Assembly: GCF_001995215.1 (NCBI RefSeq)
Contig: NZ_MUXN01000002.1
Coordinates: 585,412-649,411 of the forward strand
Length of the DNA stretch: 64,000 nt
DNA from: Amycolatopsis azurea DSM 43854
Lineage (GTDB): Bacteria; Actinomycetota; Actinomycetes; Mycobacteriales; Pseudonocardiaceae
Reading direction: 5' to 3'
Part shown: in pieces, positions 16,803 through 24,204 of the stretch
How positions within the stretch are numbered: position 1 is the first letter of the stretch
How the letters are laid out: every line of letters starts with the position of its first letter
Notes under the pieces: generated by a model
Told to the model about the DNA's origin: nothing
What the model saw: only the letters and a program-made list of their open reading frames with translations
The model's database searches: none
Program-made: the position numbers and the translations under genes

Positions 16803-17693
16803 GTGGTGTTCGACTCCGAGCGATTCGACCTTCAGCCGTACACAGGGTTCGACATGTCCCGCTACGTCCGGCGGACCTATTGCAGCTGGGAGGATTCCGG
16901 CTGGGAATCGCTGCTCGTCCAGCGGTTCGACCATGTCCCCGTCGCCGAGGACATGCGGCTGCCCGCCGTCGCGGATCTGCATCTCGTCCTGCCGTTGTCG
17001 GGGACGGCGGTGATGGAGACCCGCGGTGAAGGGCGGTGGGACCGCCACCGCTGGGCGCCGGGGCGGCTCGAACTCGCCGTTCCCGGCAGGCCGGTGTCGC
17101 GCCGGTACCGCGGGGACGGGTCGATGCGCAGCCTCCAGATGCATCTCCCGGGCACCACGGTGGCGTCGGTCGCCGCCCGGCTCGGCGGCCGCGCGGTGGA
17201 CCACGAGGCGATGGCGGCCTCCGTGGCCGGGGGAGACCCGCTGCTCGTCGAGCTGGTCCGGGCGGTCGGGAACGCGCGGGAGGACGACGACCTCTACGCC
17301 GAATCCGCGGCCGCCTTCCTCACCGCGCATCTGCTCACCCGGCACGCGCGGAAACCGTCCCCACCGGACGCGGGGCGAGAGGACAAACGGGTCAGCGCGG
17401 CCGTGGCGATGATGCGCGAACGGCTGTCCGACTCGATCGGCCTGGCCGAAATCGCCGGCGAAGTGCATCTGAGCGTCTATCACTTCATCCGGGTCTTCAA
17501 GGAGAAGACCGGCGAGACACCGCACCGTTTCCTCGCCAGGCTCAGGATCGAGGAGGCGCAGAGACTCTTGCGCGACACCGATCTCCCGATCGCCCGGATC
17601 GCGAGCAGATGCGGATTCGCCACCCCCGGCGCCCTGTCGGCCGCTTTCCTGCGGCACACCGGAGCGCGCCCGTCGGAGTACCGCAATCCCTGA
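16803..17693 (+). CDS. AraC-family transcriptional regulator
   Basis: A protein of 296 aa. An N-terminal cupin-like sensor (about 15-150; LHLVLPLSGTAVMETRGEGRW) is joined to a C-terminal double helix-turn-helix (about 200-296): SIGLAEIAGEVHLSVYHFIRVFKEKTGETPHRF and LPIARIASRCGFATPGALSAAFLRHTGARPSEYR, matching AraC signatures. The ligand is unknown. GTG 16803 is preceded by TAGCCT in a leaderless arrangement although the gene follows the oxidoreductase by only 10 bp, so it may be expressed both ways. The next gene, an SRPBCC protein 59 bp downstream with its own leaderless promoter, is a candidate target. Confidence 0.93.
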   Translation: MVFDSERFDLQPYTGFDMSRYVRRTYCSWEDSGWESLLVQRFDHVPVAEDMRLPAVADLHLVLPLSGTAVMETRGEGRWDRHRWAPGRLELAVPGRPVSRRYRGDGSMRSLQMHLPGTTVASVAARLGGRAVDHEAMAASVAGGDPLLVELVRAVGNAREDDDLYAESAAAFLTAHLLTRHARKPSPPDAGREDKRVSAAVAMMRERLSDSIGLAEIAGEVHLSVYHFIRVFKEKTGETPHRFLARLRIEEAQRLLRDTDLPIARIASRCGFATPGALSAAFLRHTGARPSEYRNP

Positions 17694-17740
17694 TCGCGGC
17701 GCCGCAATCTCGCACATGGTGACCCAGGTGAGCCCGTTTC

Positions 17741-17746
17741 TAGGGT
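17741..17746 (+). promoter_or_regulatory. -10 element of a leaderless start (SRPBCC gene)
   Basis: TAGGGT ends 6 nt before GTG 17753. No ribosome site is visible. Confidence 0.55.
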
Positions 17747-17752
17747 GATCGT

Positions 17753-18217
17753 GTGAGTAGTTCTGGAAAACAGTCGTACGACGTCACCGCCGAATCGACG
17801 GCGCCGCCCGCCGCGGTGTGGGCGCTGCTGGTGAACGCCCGCAGCTGGCCGATCTGGTCGGGTGTCGGCTCCTTGGAAGCCGGTGCTTCACAAGGACTTT
17901 CCGCCGAGGGAAGCGACGGAGTCGGCGCGGTCCGTGCCTTCCGTACCGGCAAGACGGTCACCAAGGAGCGGATCACCGCCCTCGACCCCGAACGCCGGTT
18001 CTCCTACGAGGGCGTGGACGTTCCGGTGATGACCGACTACCAGGCCGCCGTCGATCTGCGCGAGACACCCACCGGCGGGACCCGGATCCGTTGGCACGGA
18101 ACGTATCGCGTGGGCCGGGGCAAGGCGTTGTTCTTCCGGTGGTATCTCCGCCGCTTCATGCAGGCCATGGCGACCGGGCTCGCCGAGCACGCCGGCGGCC
18201 CGGCCGGGCCGCCATGA
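17753..18217 (+). CDS. SRPBCC-family protein (polyketide cyclase/dehydrase-like)
   Basis: A START/Bet v1-like protein of 154 aa. The N-terminal strand SYDVTAESTAPPAAVWALLVNARSWPIWSGVGSL is the family hallmark, followed by a hydrophobic-cavity beta sheet and the C-terminal helix RFMQAMATGLAEHA. It has no catalytic motif that I can assign; such proteins bind lipids, aromatic metabolites or act as stress-related proteins. The start GTG 17753 fits a leaderless transcript. It converges with the M64 peptidase gene across 9 bp. Confidence 0.88.
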   Translation: MSSSGKQSYDVTAESTAPPAAVWALLVNARSWPIWSGVGSLEAGASQGLSAEGSDGVGAVRAFRTGKTVTKERITALDPERRFSYEGVDVPVMTDYQAAVDLRETPTGGTRIRWHGTYRVGRGKALFFRWYLRRFMQAMATGLAEHAGGPAGPP

Positions 18218-18226
18218 CCGGGGAAA

Positions 18227-19189
18227 TCAGTGCCGGGCGGCGGCTTCCCGGTGGAAGCCCGCGATCATCGCTTCGGTGCTCGGCGGGTTGAAGGGCTGCC
18301 CGAGCGTGCGCATGAGCGAGTTCACGCTGGGGCGGTACATCCCGGTCTTGCAGTAGCGGGACCCCTCGAAGACGCCGACCGTGCCGCCGTCGGGGGAGGG
18401 CTTGCCGAGCCAGGCGTACCACTTGGCCCGGCGGTCCTTCATCTGCTGGGCCGTGAGCGCGGACGCGTTGGGCTCCCGGGGTTCCCGGGTTTCGCACGTG
18501 CCGTAGTCGTACTCGTCGGCCAGCCCGCCGATGGAGTGCCCGAGTTCGTGGGCGACGATCTGGCTGGCCTGGATGTTGCCGCCCGAAGAGGTCGCGACAC
18601 CGCCGCCCGCCCCGCCGTACTTCGTGGTGTTGGCGAGCATGATGACCTGATCGACGTCGGGAGCGGCCGCGGCGTACTGGTTCGCCTTGGTTTCGTTGAC
18701 GCACAACAGCCGTTCGATGCCGCCGCACCAGAAGTACGAGCCCAGCGCGGTGTTGCGCTTCACCCCCTGGGTCGGGTCGTTGGTGATGCCCGACTGGGAT
18801 GACACGACGTCGACCTGCCAGAGGTTGAACTGTTTGCGATAGCTCTTGTACGGCTCGATGGCGAACAGCGCCGCGATGCTGGAGCGGACGTGCTGCGAGT
18901 ACGTGCCCAGCTGCGAGGAGGTGTAGCCGTCACCGACGAAGACCAGGTCGAACGTGGTCTCGCTGGGGCCGTTGGTTTCGATCGGGGTCACCGCGGCGGC
19001 GTTCGCGATCGACTGTGGGGCGGCGGTCCGGTCCGAAGCGGGCCGGGTGACGTCCACCCGGGTGATGGTTCCGCCGGGTTCGAAGGCCTCCATCGACGTC
19101 GTGAACCGTGGAGCCGCCGACGCCGTCGCGGGCGTGAATCCGGCTACGAGGACGGAGGTCAGCGCGACCATGAGACATGCGCGTCGCAT
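18227..19189 (-). CDS. secreted M64-family metallopeptidase
   Basis: A protein of 320 aa with signal peptide MRRACLMVALTSVLVAGFTPA cut near ASA-AP. The M64 (IgA peptidase-like) domain carries the zinc motif HELGHSIGGLADEY, with FDLVFVGDGYTSSQ upstream, the typical first strand of the family. M64 enzymes are secreted zinc endopeptidases; the target here is unknown. ATG 19189 is selected because AAGGAG sits 6 nt upstream and the signal peptide starts there; longer frames lack such a site. It is divergent from a LysR regulator (110-bp gap), which may control it. Confidence 0.92.
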   Translation of the reverse strand: MRRACLMVALTSVLVAGFTPATASAAPRFTTSMEAFEPGGTITRVDVTRPASDRTAAPQSIANAAAVTPIETNGPSETTFDLVFVGDGYTSSQLGTYSQHVRSSIAALFAIEPYKSYRKQFNLWQVDVVSSQSGITNDPTQGVKRNTALGSYFWCGGIERLLCVNETKANQYAAAAPDVDQVIMLANTTKYGGAGGGVATSSGGNIQASQIVAHELGHSIGGLADEYDYGTCETREPREPNASALTAQQMKDRRAKWYAWLGKPSPDGGTVGVFEGSRYCKTGMYRPSVNSLMRTLGQPFNPPSTEAMIAGFHREAAARH

Positions 19190-19286
19190 GCGTACTCCTT
19201 GCGGGGAGGGGAGAAGGGGAGGGGCAGGGAGGAGTACGAAAAACGATCCCGACTTTCGACGGCTTCCGGCACATCCCAAACGGCCA

Positions 19287-19292
19287 TAAGGT
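19287..19292 (+). promoter_or_regulatory. -10 element of a leaderless start (LysR, 19300)
   Basis: TAAGGT lies 7 nt before ATG 19300, with an in-frame GTG directly before the ATG. Confidence 0.55.
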
Positions 19293-19299
19293 CCGCGTG

Positions 19300-20268
19300 A
19301 TGGACGTCGAGTTACGTCACCTGCGAGTGGTGTGCGCGGTGGCCGACGCGGGCAGCATCACGCGCGCGGCGATCGGCATCGGGAGCTCCCAGCCCGCGCT
19401 GACCGCCGCCGTGCAACGGATCGAGCGCGCGTTCGGCGGTACCTTGTTCGTCCGCGGCCGGGAGGGGGTCTTCCCCACCGCGTTCGGTGAATGCGTGCTC
19501 GTCCGCGCGCGAGCCGTCCTCGCCGCGGCGGACGCGATGCACCAGGACGCGGCGCGCTGGCTGGCGGAGGGGGAGGGACGTCCTGTCGCGCTGGGTGGGA
19601 TCGGTGGTTCGATGGTCGTCGAGCTGGCCGACCGGCTCGGTGACTCCGGCCGTGGGCAAGCGGTTTCGGTGACTACGGAGTTCTCGCCCTTGCGGCTGCT
19701 GGATCTCGTGGCGGGCGGGCAGCTCGACGCCGCCGTCGTCGCGGACTATCCCGGTCATGTCCTGCCGTCGGCACCGGGGGTGGCGTCGCGGCCGCTGGCC
19801 ACGCAGCCGGTGTTCGTCGCGATCGCCGCGGACCATCCGGCCGCTCGCCGCGCCGAGGTCGAGCTCGCCGATCTCGCCGGGGAACGGTGGGTGCTCGGGC
19901 CGTCCGACGGCGCGGGCTGGCCGGAGTGCTTCGAGGAAGCGTGTGAGCGGGCCGGATTCCGGCCGCAGGTCGCGCACCGGAGTACGGAACTACGGCCACT
20001 GCAACGCCTGATCGCGGCGGGCCGGGCGATTTCCCCTTGCCAGGTCACCTTTCCCGCCACCCCCGGAATCGCGATCCGACCCCTCGCCGGGGATCCGTTG
20101 TGGATGCGGTATCTGATCGCCTGGAGCACCGAAGGAGCCTTCGGTCCGGACAGCGACGTGTTGATCGCCGCGGCCGAGGCGGCCTATCGGTCCGACACCG
20201 AGAGCAGTCACACCTATCGGAGTTGGCTGGCGCGCCGTGAGGAACCCGCCCGGCGTGCCATCGGGTGA
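19300..20268 (+). CDS. LysR-family transcriptional regulator
   Basis: A protein of 322 aa. The N-terminal winged helix reads MDVELRHLRVVCAVADAGS, then ITRAAIGIGSSQPALTAAVQ and RIERAFGGTLFVRGREGVFPTAFGE, and the C-terminal part is a periplasmic-binding-protein-like effector domain. The effector is unknown. Divergent orientation from the secreted M64 peptidase gene suggests control of that gene and of itself. Promoter TAAGGT lies 7 nt before ATG 19300, so translation is probably leaderless; GTG 19297 is an in-frame alternative. The C-terminus ends in an Arg-rich tail. Confidence 0.93.
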   Translation: MDVELRHLRVVCAVADAGSITRAAIGIGSSQPALTAAVQRIERAFGGTLFVRGREGVFPTAFGECVLVRARAVLAAADAMHQDAARWLAEGEGRPVALGGIGGSMVVELADRLGDSGRGQAVSVTTEFSPLRLLDLVAGGQLDAAVVADYPGHVLPSAPGVASRPLATQPVFVAIAADHPAARRAEVELADLAGERWVLGPSDGAGWPECFEEACERAGFRPQVAHRSTELRPLQRLIAAGRAISPCQVTFPATPGIAIRPLAGDPLWMRYLIAWSTEGAFGPDSDVLIAAAEAAYRSDTESSHTYRSWLARREEPARRAIG

Positions 20269-20340
20269 CACCTGGTCAGGGAATTCCCCTTGTCGGGCGG
20301 TGGTCTTAGCCTCGGAACCTCACCGACGAAGGGTAAGAAA

Positions 20341-21093
20341 TTGCGTCTGCGCGCCCTGCTGGCCGCTGCTGTCCTGACCATCACCACCGCTCCGGCCGCG
20401 CTCGCCGCGCCGGACGTCGCCCACGGCACCGATGTCCCACCAGGACAATTCGGGTTCGTCGCGAAGATCGCGATGACGAAGATCCCCCGCCCGGACGGTT
20501 CGACCTACGGCAGCTTCTGCACGGGAGCGCTGATCGCGCCCGGCTGGGTCATCACCACCGGGCACTGCTTCCACGACGCGCACCGCAAGCGGGTCTCGGG
20601 CAAGGTGCCGTATCCGACGACGGTGACGTTGGGGCTGGTCGACGAAGCGACCGAATCAGGCGTGGCCCGCAAGGCGACCGAAGTGCTGCAAGCGAAGGAA
20701 AACGACGTCGCCCTCATCAGACTGGACACCCCGGTGACCACGGTGACCCCGCTGACGGTGAACCGGGCCGTCCCGCAGATCGGCCTGCACCTGACCCTGG
20801 CGGGCTGGGGCAGCCTGACCTCGGCGAATCCCGTTCCGGCCACACGAATGCAGCAGGGCACCGTGCAGGTGGCGACGGTGGCCCCGACGACGCTCGGCGT
20901 CCGCGGCGCCGCACCGTCGATCACGACCAGTGCCTGCACGTACGACTCGGGCGCGCCGTACTTCGTCCCGGGTGGCAAGAGCGGCGCCTTGGTCTCCCTG
21001 GAGGCCACCGGGCCGGACTGCCCGCACGCCGGGGTCGAGACGACGTCCCGCGCGGACGTCATCGCGGACTGGATCGCCACCCAGACGGGGTAG
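20341..21093 (+). CDS. secreted trypsin-like serine protease with atypical Ser motif
   Basis: An S1-fold protein of 250 aa. TTG 20341 is chosen: GAAGGG lies about 8 nt upstream and the signal peptide (LRLRALLAAAVLTITTAPAA, cut after ALA) starts there. Catalytic His is in ITTGHCFHDA and Asp in ENDVALIRLD. The serine region reads CTYDSGAPYF instead of the canonical GDSGGP, so the Ser is kept but the first Gly of GDSGG is Tyr and the last is Ala. The oxyanion loop is therefore unusual and activity may be altered. It is extracellular. A small proline-rich gene starts 55 bp downstream. Confidence 0.88.
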   Translation: MRLRALLAAAVLTITTAPAALAAPDVAHGTDVPPGQFGFVAKIAMTKIPRPDGSTYGSFCTGALIAPGWVITTGHCFHDAHRKRVSGKVPYPTTVTLGLVDEATESGVARKATEVLQAKENDVALIRLDTPVTTVTPLTVNRAVPQIGLHLTLAGWGSLTSANPVPATRMQQGTVQVATVAPTTLGVRGAAPSITTSACTYDSGAPYFVPGGKSGALVSLEATGPDCPHAGVETTSRADVIADWIATQTG

Positions 21094-21148
21094 CGCTTCG
21101 TTTCGGCCGGTCATGGAGCGGGTAGTGCCGTGGGCAGGAGGTACTGCG

Positions 21149-21379
21149 ATGACGAGTGTCCGAATGACCGCGCCTCCGGCGCCGCCGAACCCCATGCCGC
21201 CGGATCCCGGGGTCCCCGATCCCGGGATCCCCGAGCCGGTGCCGGATCCGGGTAGGCCGGAGCCGGTGCCGGACCCCGGGGTGCCCGAGAGGGTCCCCGA
21301 TCCGGGACCGGATCGTCCGCTGCCGGAGCCCGAAGGTCCACCGGAAGGCCAGCCGGGACCGGCCGGGCTCAGAGGGTGA
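21149..21379 (+). CDS. small proline-rich PDPG-repeat protein, 76 aa
   Basis: Not a known family. After MTSVRMTAPPAPPNPMPP it is a run of Pro-Asp/Glu-Pro repeats (PDPGVPDPGIPEPVPDPG and similar), strongly acidic and proline-rich, probably an extended rod or linker. No signal peptide is seen. AGGAGG at 21136-21141, 7 nt before ATG 21149, is a perfect ribosome site and is the main reason to call the gene. It overlaps the 3' end of a small opposing membrane-protein gene by 11 bp. Repetitive GGGATCC-type DNA in the middle (GATCCCGGGATCC) reflects the repeat. Confidence 0.55.
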   Translation: MTSVRMTAPPAPPNPMPPDPGVPDPGIPEPVPDPGRPEPVPDPGVPERVPDPGPDRPLPEPEGPPEGQPGPAGLRG

Positions 21380-21500
21380 AAGCGAGCCAGAGCGCCAGCC
21401 AGGCGCAGGCCGCGACCGCGACGACGATCGCGAAAACCCGCAGGCCGGCGGTGGCGACCCGGAGCGACGCCGTCCCGTTCTGCTGTCGATGATTCCCCAT
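21369..21500 (-). CDS. small single-pass membrane protein, 43 aa
   Basis: The frame encodes MGNHRQQNGTASLRVATAGL followed by one strong membrane helix (VFAIVVAVAACAWLALWLAF) and a short tail. A perfect ribosome site (AAAGGAGG) lies about 7 nt upstream of ATG 21500, which supports translation despite the small size. The function is unknown. It converges with the proline-rich 76-aa gene, and their 3' ends overlap by 11 bp. Confidence 0.6.
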   Translation of the reverse strand: MGNHRQQNGTASLRVATAGLRVFAIVVAVAACAWLALWLAFTL

Positions 21501-21602
21501 GATGCCGCCCTCCTTTCAAGATCACCTTCCGCTCTTCGCGCGTTCGGCGCAGCGGGGATGGTCTGTCAGGGTGACCCCATCCGGGTGAGGGCGTCCCGCA
21601 TT

Positions 21603-21664
21603 TCGTCCTCTGGATGTGGTGGTTCGTATCGCGGACGACCGCATCCAGAGGACTAAACGCGTCA
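21603..21664. repeat. inverted repeat, family C (CATCCAGAGGAC type)
   Basis: GTCCTCTGGATG (21605-21616) and CATCCAGAGGAC (21642-21653) form 12-bp perfect arms. The right side runs on as TAAACGCGTCAG into the stop codon of the LuxR-type gene. A diverged half copy (CCGCATTTAGAGGACGAAAT) lies at 54564-54583, again just before a minus-strand stop, and a shorter piece, GACTAAACGCG, occurs at 23643-23653. Confidence 0.7.
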
Positions 21665-22660
21665 GAGCCAGCCGTTGTGCGCGGCGAAAACACCCAGCTG
21701 GAACCGGCTGGAGACGCCCGCGCGGTCCATCAAGGTTTCGAGATAGCGGAAAAGGGTGCGTCGGCTGACGCCGAGTTCGGCGGCGATCTCGTCGTCCTTG
21801 CGCCCGGCGGCGAGCAGGATCAGCAACTCTCGTTCGATCGGCCGGATCGGCTGCTCGGCCGTCCGTCCCTGCTGGTCGAGCGGGAGCGCCGCGGCCCAGG
21901 ACGTTTCGAACAGTCCTTCCAGCGCGGAGAAGAGACTGCACGGGCGCACGATCACGATGGACTGGTTGCGGTCGGCCTGGCGGATGGTCAGCGCGATGGT
22001 GGCCGCCCGGTCGTCGAAAAGCGTCAGTTTCACCGGAAGTTCGGGTAGCAGCCGTGCCTGCTCGCCGGCGCGCAGGCACGGCACGATGTTCGTGGTGAGA
22101 TAGCCGGGTTCGCCCAGTGAAGCTCCACTGTAGACACAGCGGTAGGTGATCCCGCGCCGCAACTGCTCCTCCTCTAGGAGATTGCGGCGGGTGCTGGTGA
22201 AGTAGGGCGGCGAATCGAGACGGCGAACCTGGTGGCGCACCAGGGTCGCGAGGTGCTGGAGCCGGGGGAGGATCGCGTCGCCGGTGACCACTTCGAGCAG
22301 GTCCTGCGCGTGCGGCATCCCCGTGTGCGCCCGCCGGAACGCGCGGTACGCGGTCTGGACCGCGAGCCGCGCGTCGTGCAGTTCGGCCTGCCGTCGCGTG
22401 GTCAGCGCGGCGAGCGCCTCGCCGGGGTTCGCGGGGAGGAACTCGGTGCCGTCCACTCCGGACGACACCGCCAGCCCCGCGTCCGCCAGTTCCTTCAGTG
22501 CCAGGTGGACGGACTCCGCGTCGTCCTCCCGCCAGGCCAGTTCCCCGGCGGTCACGGGCGCGCTTTCGAGCATCCGCCGGTAGATCCTGGCGGCGGACTC
22601 CCCGAGGCCGAGCCTGAGCAGTTGCGCGCCGAGCCCGTCCCGGGGAGTCGCCGATGGCAC
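21662..22660 (-). CDS. LuxR-type HTH regulator with TrmB-like N-terminus
   Basis: A protein of 332 aa. The N-terminal ~70 residues look like a winged helix of the TrmB type (ESAARIYRRMLESAPVTAGELAW). A middle sensor region follows, and the C-terminus is a LuxR helix-turn-helix (IERELLILLAAGRKDDEIAAELGVSRRTLFRYLETLMDRAGV). It is a paralogue of the protein at 40928-41845: both end RFQLG-x(2)-A-x(3)-GWL. It begins 3 bp after the stop of a trypsin-like protease gene, so it is probably in an operon with it and may sense products of proteolysis (speculative). The effector is unknown. Confidence 0.85.
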   Translation of the reverse strand: MPSATPRDGLGAQLLRLGLGESAARIYRRMLESAPVTAGELAWREDDAESVHLALKELADAGLAVSSGVDGTEFLPANPGEALAALTTRRQAELHDARLAVQTAYRAFRRAHTGMPHAQDLLEVVTGDAILPRLQHLATLVRHQVRRLDSPPYFTSTRRNLLEEEQLRRGITYRCVYSGASLGEPGYLTTNIVPCLRAGEQARLLPELPVKLTLFDDRAATIALTIRQADRNQSIVIVRPCSLFSALEGLFETSWAAALPLDQQGRTAEQPIRPIERELLILLAAGRKDDEIAAELGVSRRTLFRYLETLMDRAGVSSRFQLGVFAAHNGWL

Positions 22661-22663
22661 GGC

Positions 22664-23317
22664 CTAGACGCCCGACGTGTCGCGGATCCAGGTGCGGTTC
22701 GCCGAGATGGCGGTATGCGTCGAGCTGTCGACCTTGTTGCCCGCGATGTGCACTCCGACCTGCTTGCCGCCGACGAAGACCGGTCCGCCCGAGTCACCGC
22801 CGTTGGTCAGGCCGTCGCCCCGGCTGGCCTTGATCAGTCCACTCCCGACACTGGCCACCTTCATCTGGGCGACTTTCAGGTACCGCTGCAGGTCGCCGTC
22901 TTCGTTGTAGCCCCAGCCATAAACGTATTCGGTGTCACCGGCGGAGACGGACGTACCGAGGGACGCGTACGTCGTGCTGACCGAGCGGTCGAGCCTCAGC
23001 AACGCGATGTCGGCACCGCTGGAAGGCGTGTAGATGTCGGACGCCGCGGCGTAGGTTCCGGCCTGATGGTCGACGTCTCCGACCCGGACCGAGTACTTGG
23101 CACCGGGTTCATCGACGCAGTGCCGGGCGGTGAGCACCCAGCGGGCGCTGATGATCGAACCGGAACACCACTGCTCGCCGTTCTGCTCGATCATCGCGGC
23201 CCACGGGCCGGACTGGGCGTATTCGCCGTCGATGATGGGAGCCGCGCCGGCAGCGGGCGCGACCGTGACGAGCCCGGCCGCGCACAGCAGTGTGGTGAGG
23301 AGACCTCGAATACGCAT
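22664..23317 (-). CDS. secreted trypsin-like serine protease (S1)
   Basis: A protein of 217 aa with signal peptide MRIRGLLTTLLCAAGLVTVA, cut after AGA. The triad is complete: LTARHC (His), ADIALLRLD (Asp) and GGDSGGP (Ser), with Cys pairs around His and Ser as in streptomycete trypsin-like enzymes. The mature N-terminus AAPIIDGEYAQ resembles the I-I/V-x-G activation site with a very short propeptide. ATG 23317 is chosen since GGAAGG lies just upstream. It is cotranscribed with the downstream LuxR-type regulator (3-bp gap). A minus-strand TAGCAT at 23432-23437 is a possible -10 element. Confidence 0.93.
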   Translation of the reverse strand: MRIRGLLTTLLCAAGLVTVAPAAGAAPIIDGEYAQSGPWAAMIEQNGEQWCSGSIISARWVLTARHCVDEPGAKYSVRVGDVDHQAGTYAAASDIYTPSSGADIALLRLDRSVSTTYASLGTSVSAGDTEYVYGWGYNEDGDLQRYLKVAQMKVASVGSGLIKASRGDGLTNGGDSGGPVFVGGKQVGVHIAGNKVDSSTHTAISANRTWIRDTSGV

Positions 23318-23644
23318 GGTGCCTTCCAATGCAGGGAAAACAGAAAAGAAAGGGAAAACAACGGGTCGCCGTTCTTTGACCGCGGCGGGATCGCCAGGGG
23401 TCGCCTGGCCCGACCCGGCGCCGGTTTTCCCATGCTAGGCAGGCGGATACGACGTCGATAGCGACTAAAGACGGGAGAAGCCCGCACTGGACGGCAGGGG
23501 ACCCGGGGTGTCGGCACGAGAGTGCCGATGGCACTTATGTGTCATGGACCGAAGGGCGGCAGGGGTGCCGGTACCGCGTCGGCTGGGTTGGTCGTGAGTG
23601 TTTTGGGTCGTTCTAACGACACTTTTCACTCACGACCACGGTGA
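23318..23644. repeat. intergenic stretch with hairpins and a family A repeat
   Basis: A 327-bp gap. Near the protease start it holds an A-rich leader and a possible minus-strand -10 (TAGCAT, 23432-23437). At 23511-23528 TCGGCAC-GAGA-GTGCCGA forms a hairpin that competes with AGTGCC-GAT-GGCACT (23521-23535). At 23590-23637 lies a diverged family A palindrome with arms GGTCGTGAGT and ACTCACGACC. No gene is visible. Confidence 0.6.
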
Positions 23645-24004
23645 CTAAACGCGGGTCTTGCGCTTCCGCGAAGGCTTGGGGTCGAGCAGTTCTTCGGCGA
23701 TGAGGATCGCCCGGTCCGACAGCGTGACGGACAGCCGCTCCACCGAATCGCCGATCCGGCCCGCTTCCCGGCGCACACCCTCGCCGACGGGTTCGCTGTG
23801 CCGGTCGGCGAGACCGGCGAGCCTGCTTCCGGAGACCACGACCAGATCGGCGAGGCGTTCACCCAGTTCGGTCAGCCGGTTCGCCGTCCGGCCCGCCCGC
23901 CGGGCCACGAGATCCTCGGTGTCCCGGCGCAACTGCCGGACCGCTGACCTCGACTCGGTCGTCGTCCCGGTGAGTGCGGACTTCAAGGTTTTCGTCACGT
24001 CCAT
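23645..24004 (-). CDS. hypothetical protein, 119 aa, helical
   Basis: No family recognised. MDVTKTLKSALTGTTTESRS begins a highly charged, probably helical protein (RQLRRDTEDLVARRAGRTANRLTELGERL) ending in a basic KPSRKRKTRV tail. There is no signal peptide; a short hydrophobic patch (LADLVVVSGSRLAGLA) may be amphipathic. A GGAGG site 9-10 nt before ATG 24004 supports the start. The last codons fall in a GACTAAACGCG fragment that resembles one end of the family C repeat. It is divergent from the GH87 gene. Confidence 0.6.
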   Translation of the reverse strand: MDVTKTLKSALTGTTTESRSAVRQLRRDTEDLVARRAGRTANRLTELGERLADLVVVSGSRLAGLADRHSEPVGEGVRREAGRIGDSVERLSVTLSDRAILIAEELLDPKPSRKRKTRV

Positions 24005-24204
24005 CAGGAATCGACCTCCGCGCGGCTCGGCTGCATTTGAGTGTACGGGTGTGCACCGGAACTGCGGAATAGGCGATCCACTTCGACCTGGAGGAAGTCG
24101 CAAAATTTCTGAAACATGTCAACTTCTTGCATTTTGTCTCCGGGTTGTTGCATGCTCGTACGGCTCTGGCTCCCTCCCCGCTGTCTTGAAGAAGAGAAGA
24201 CGCC

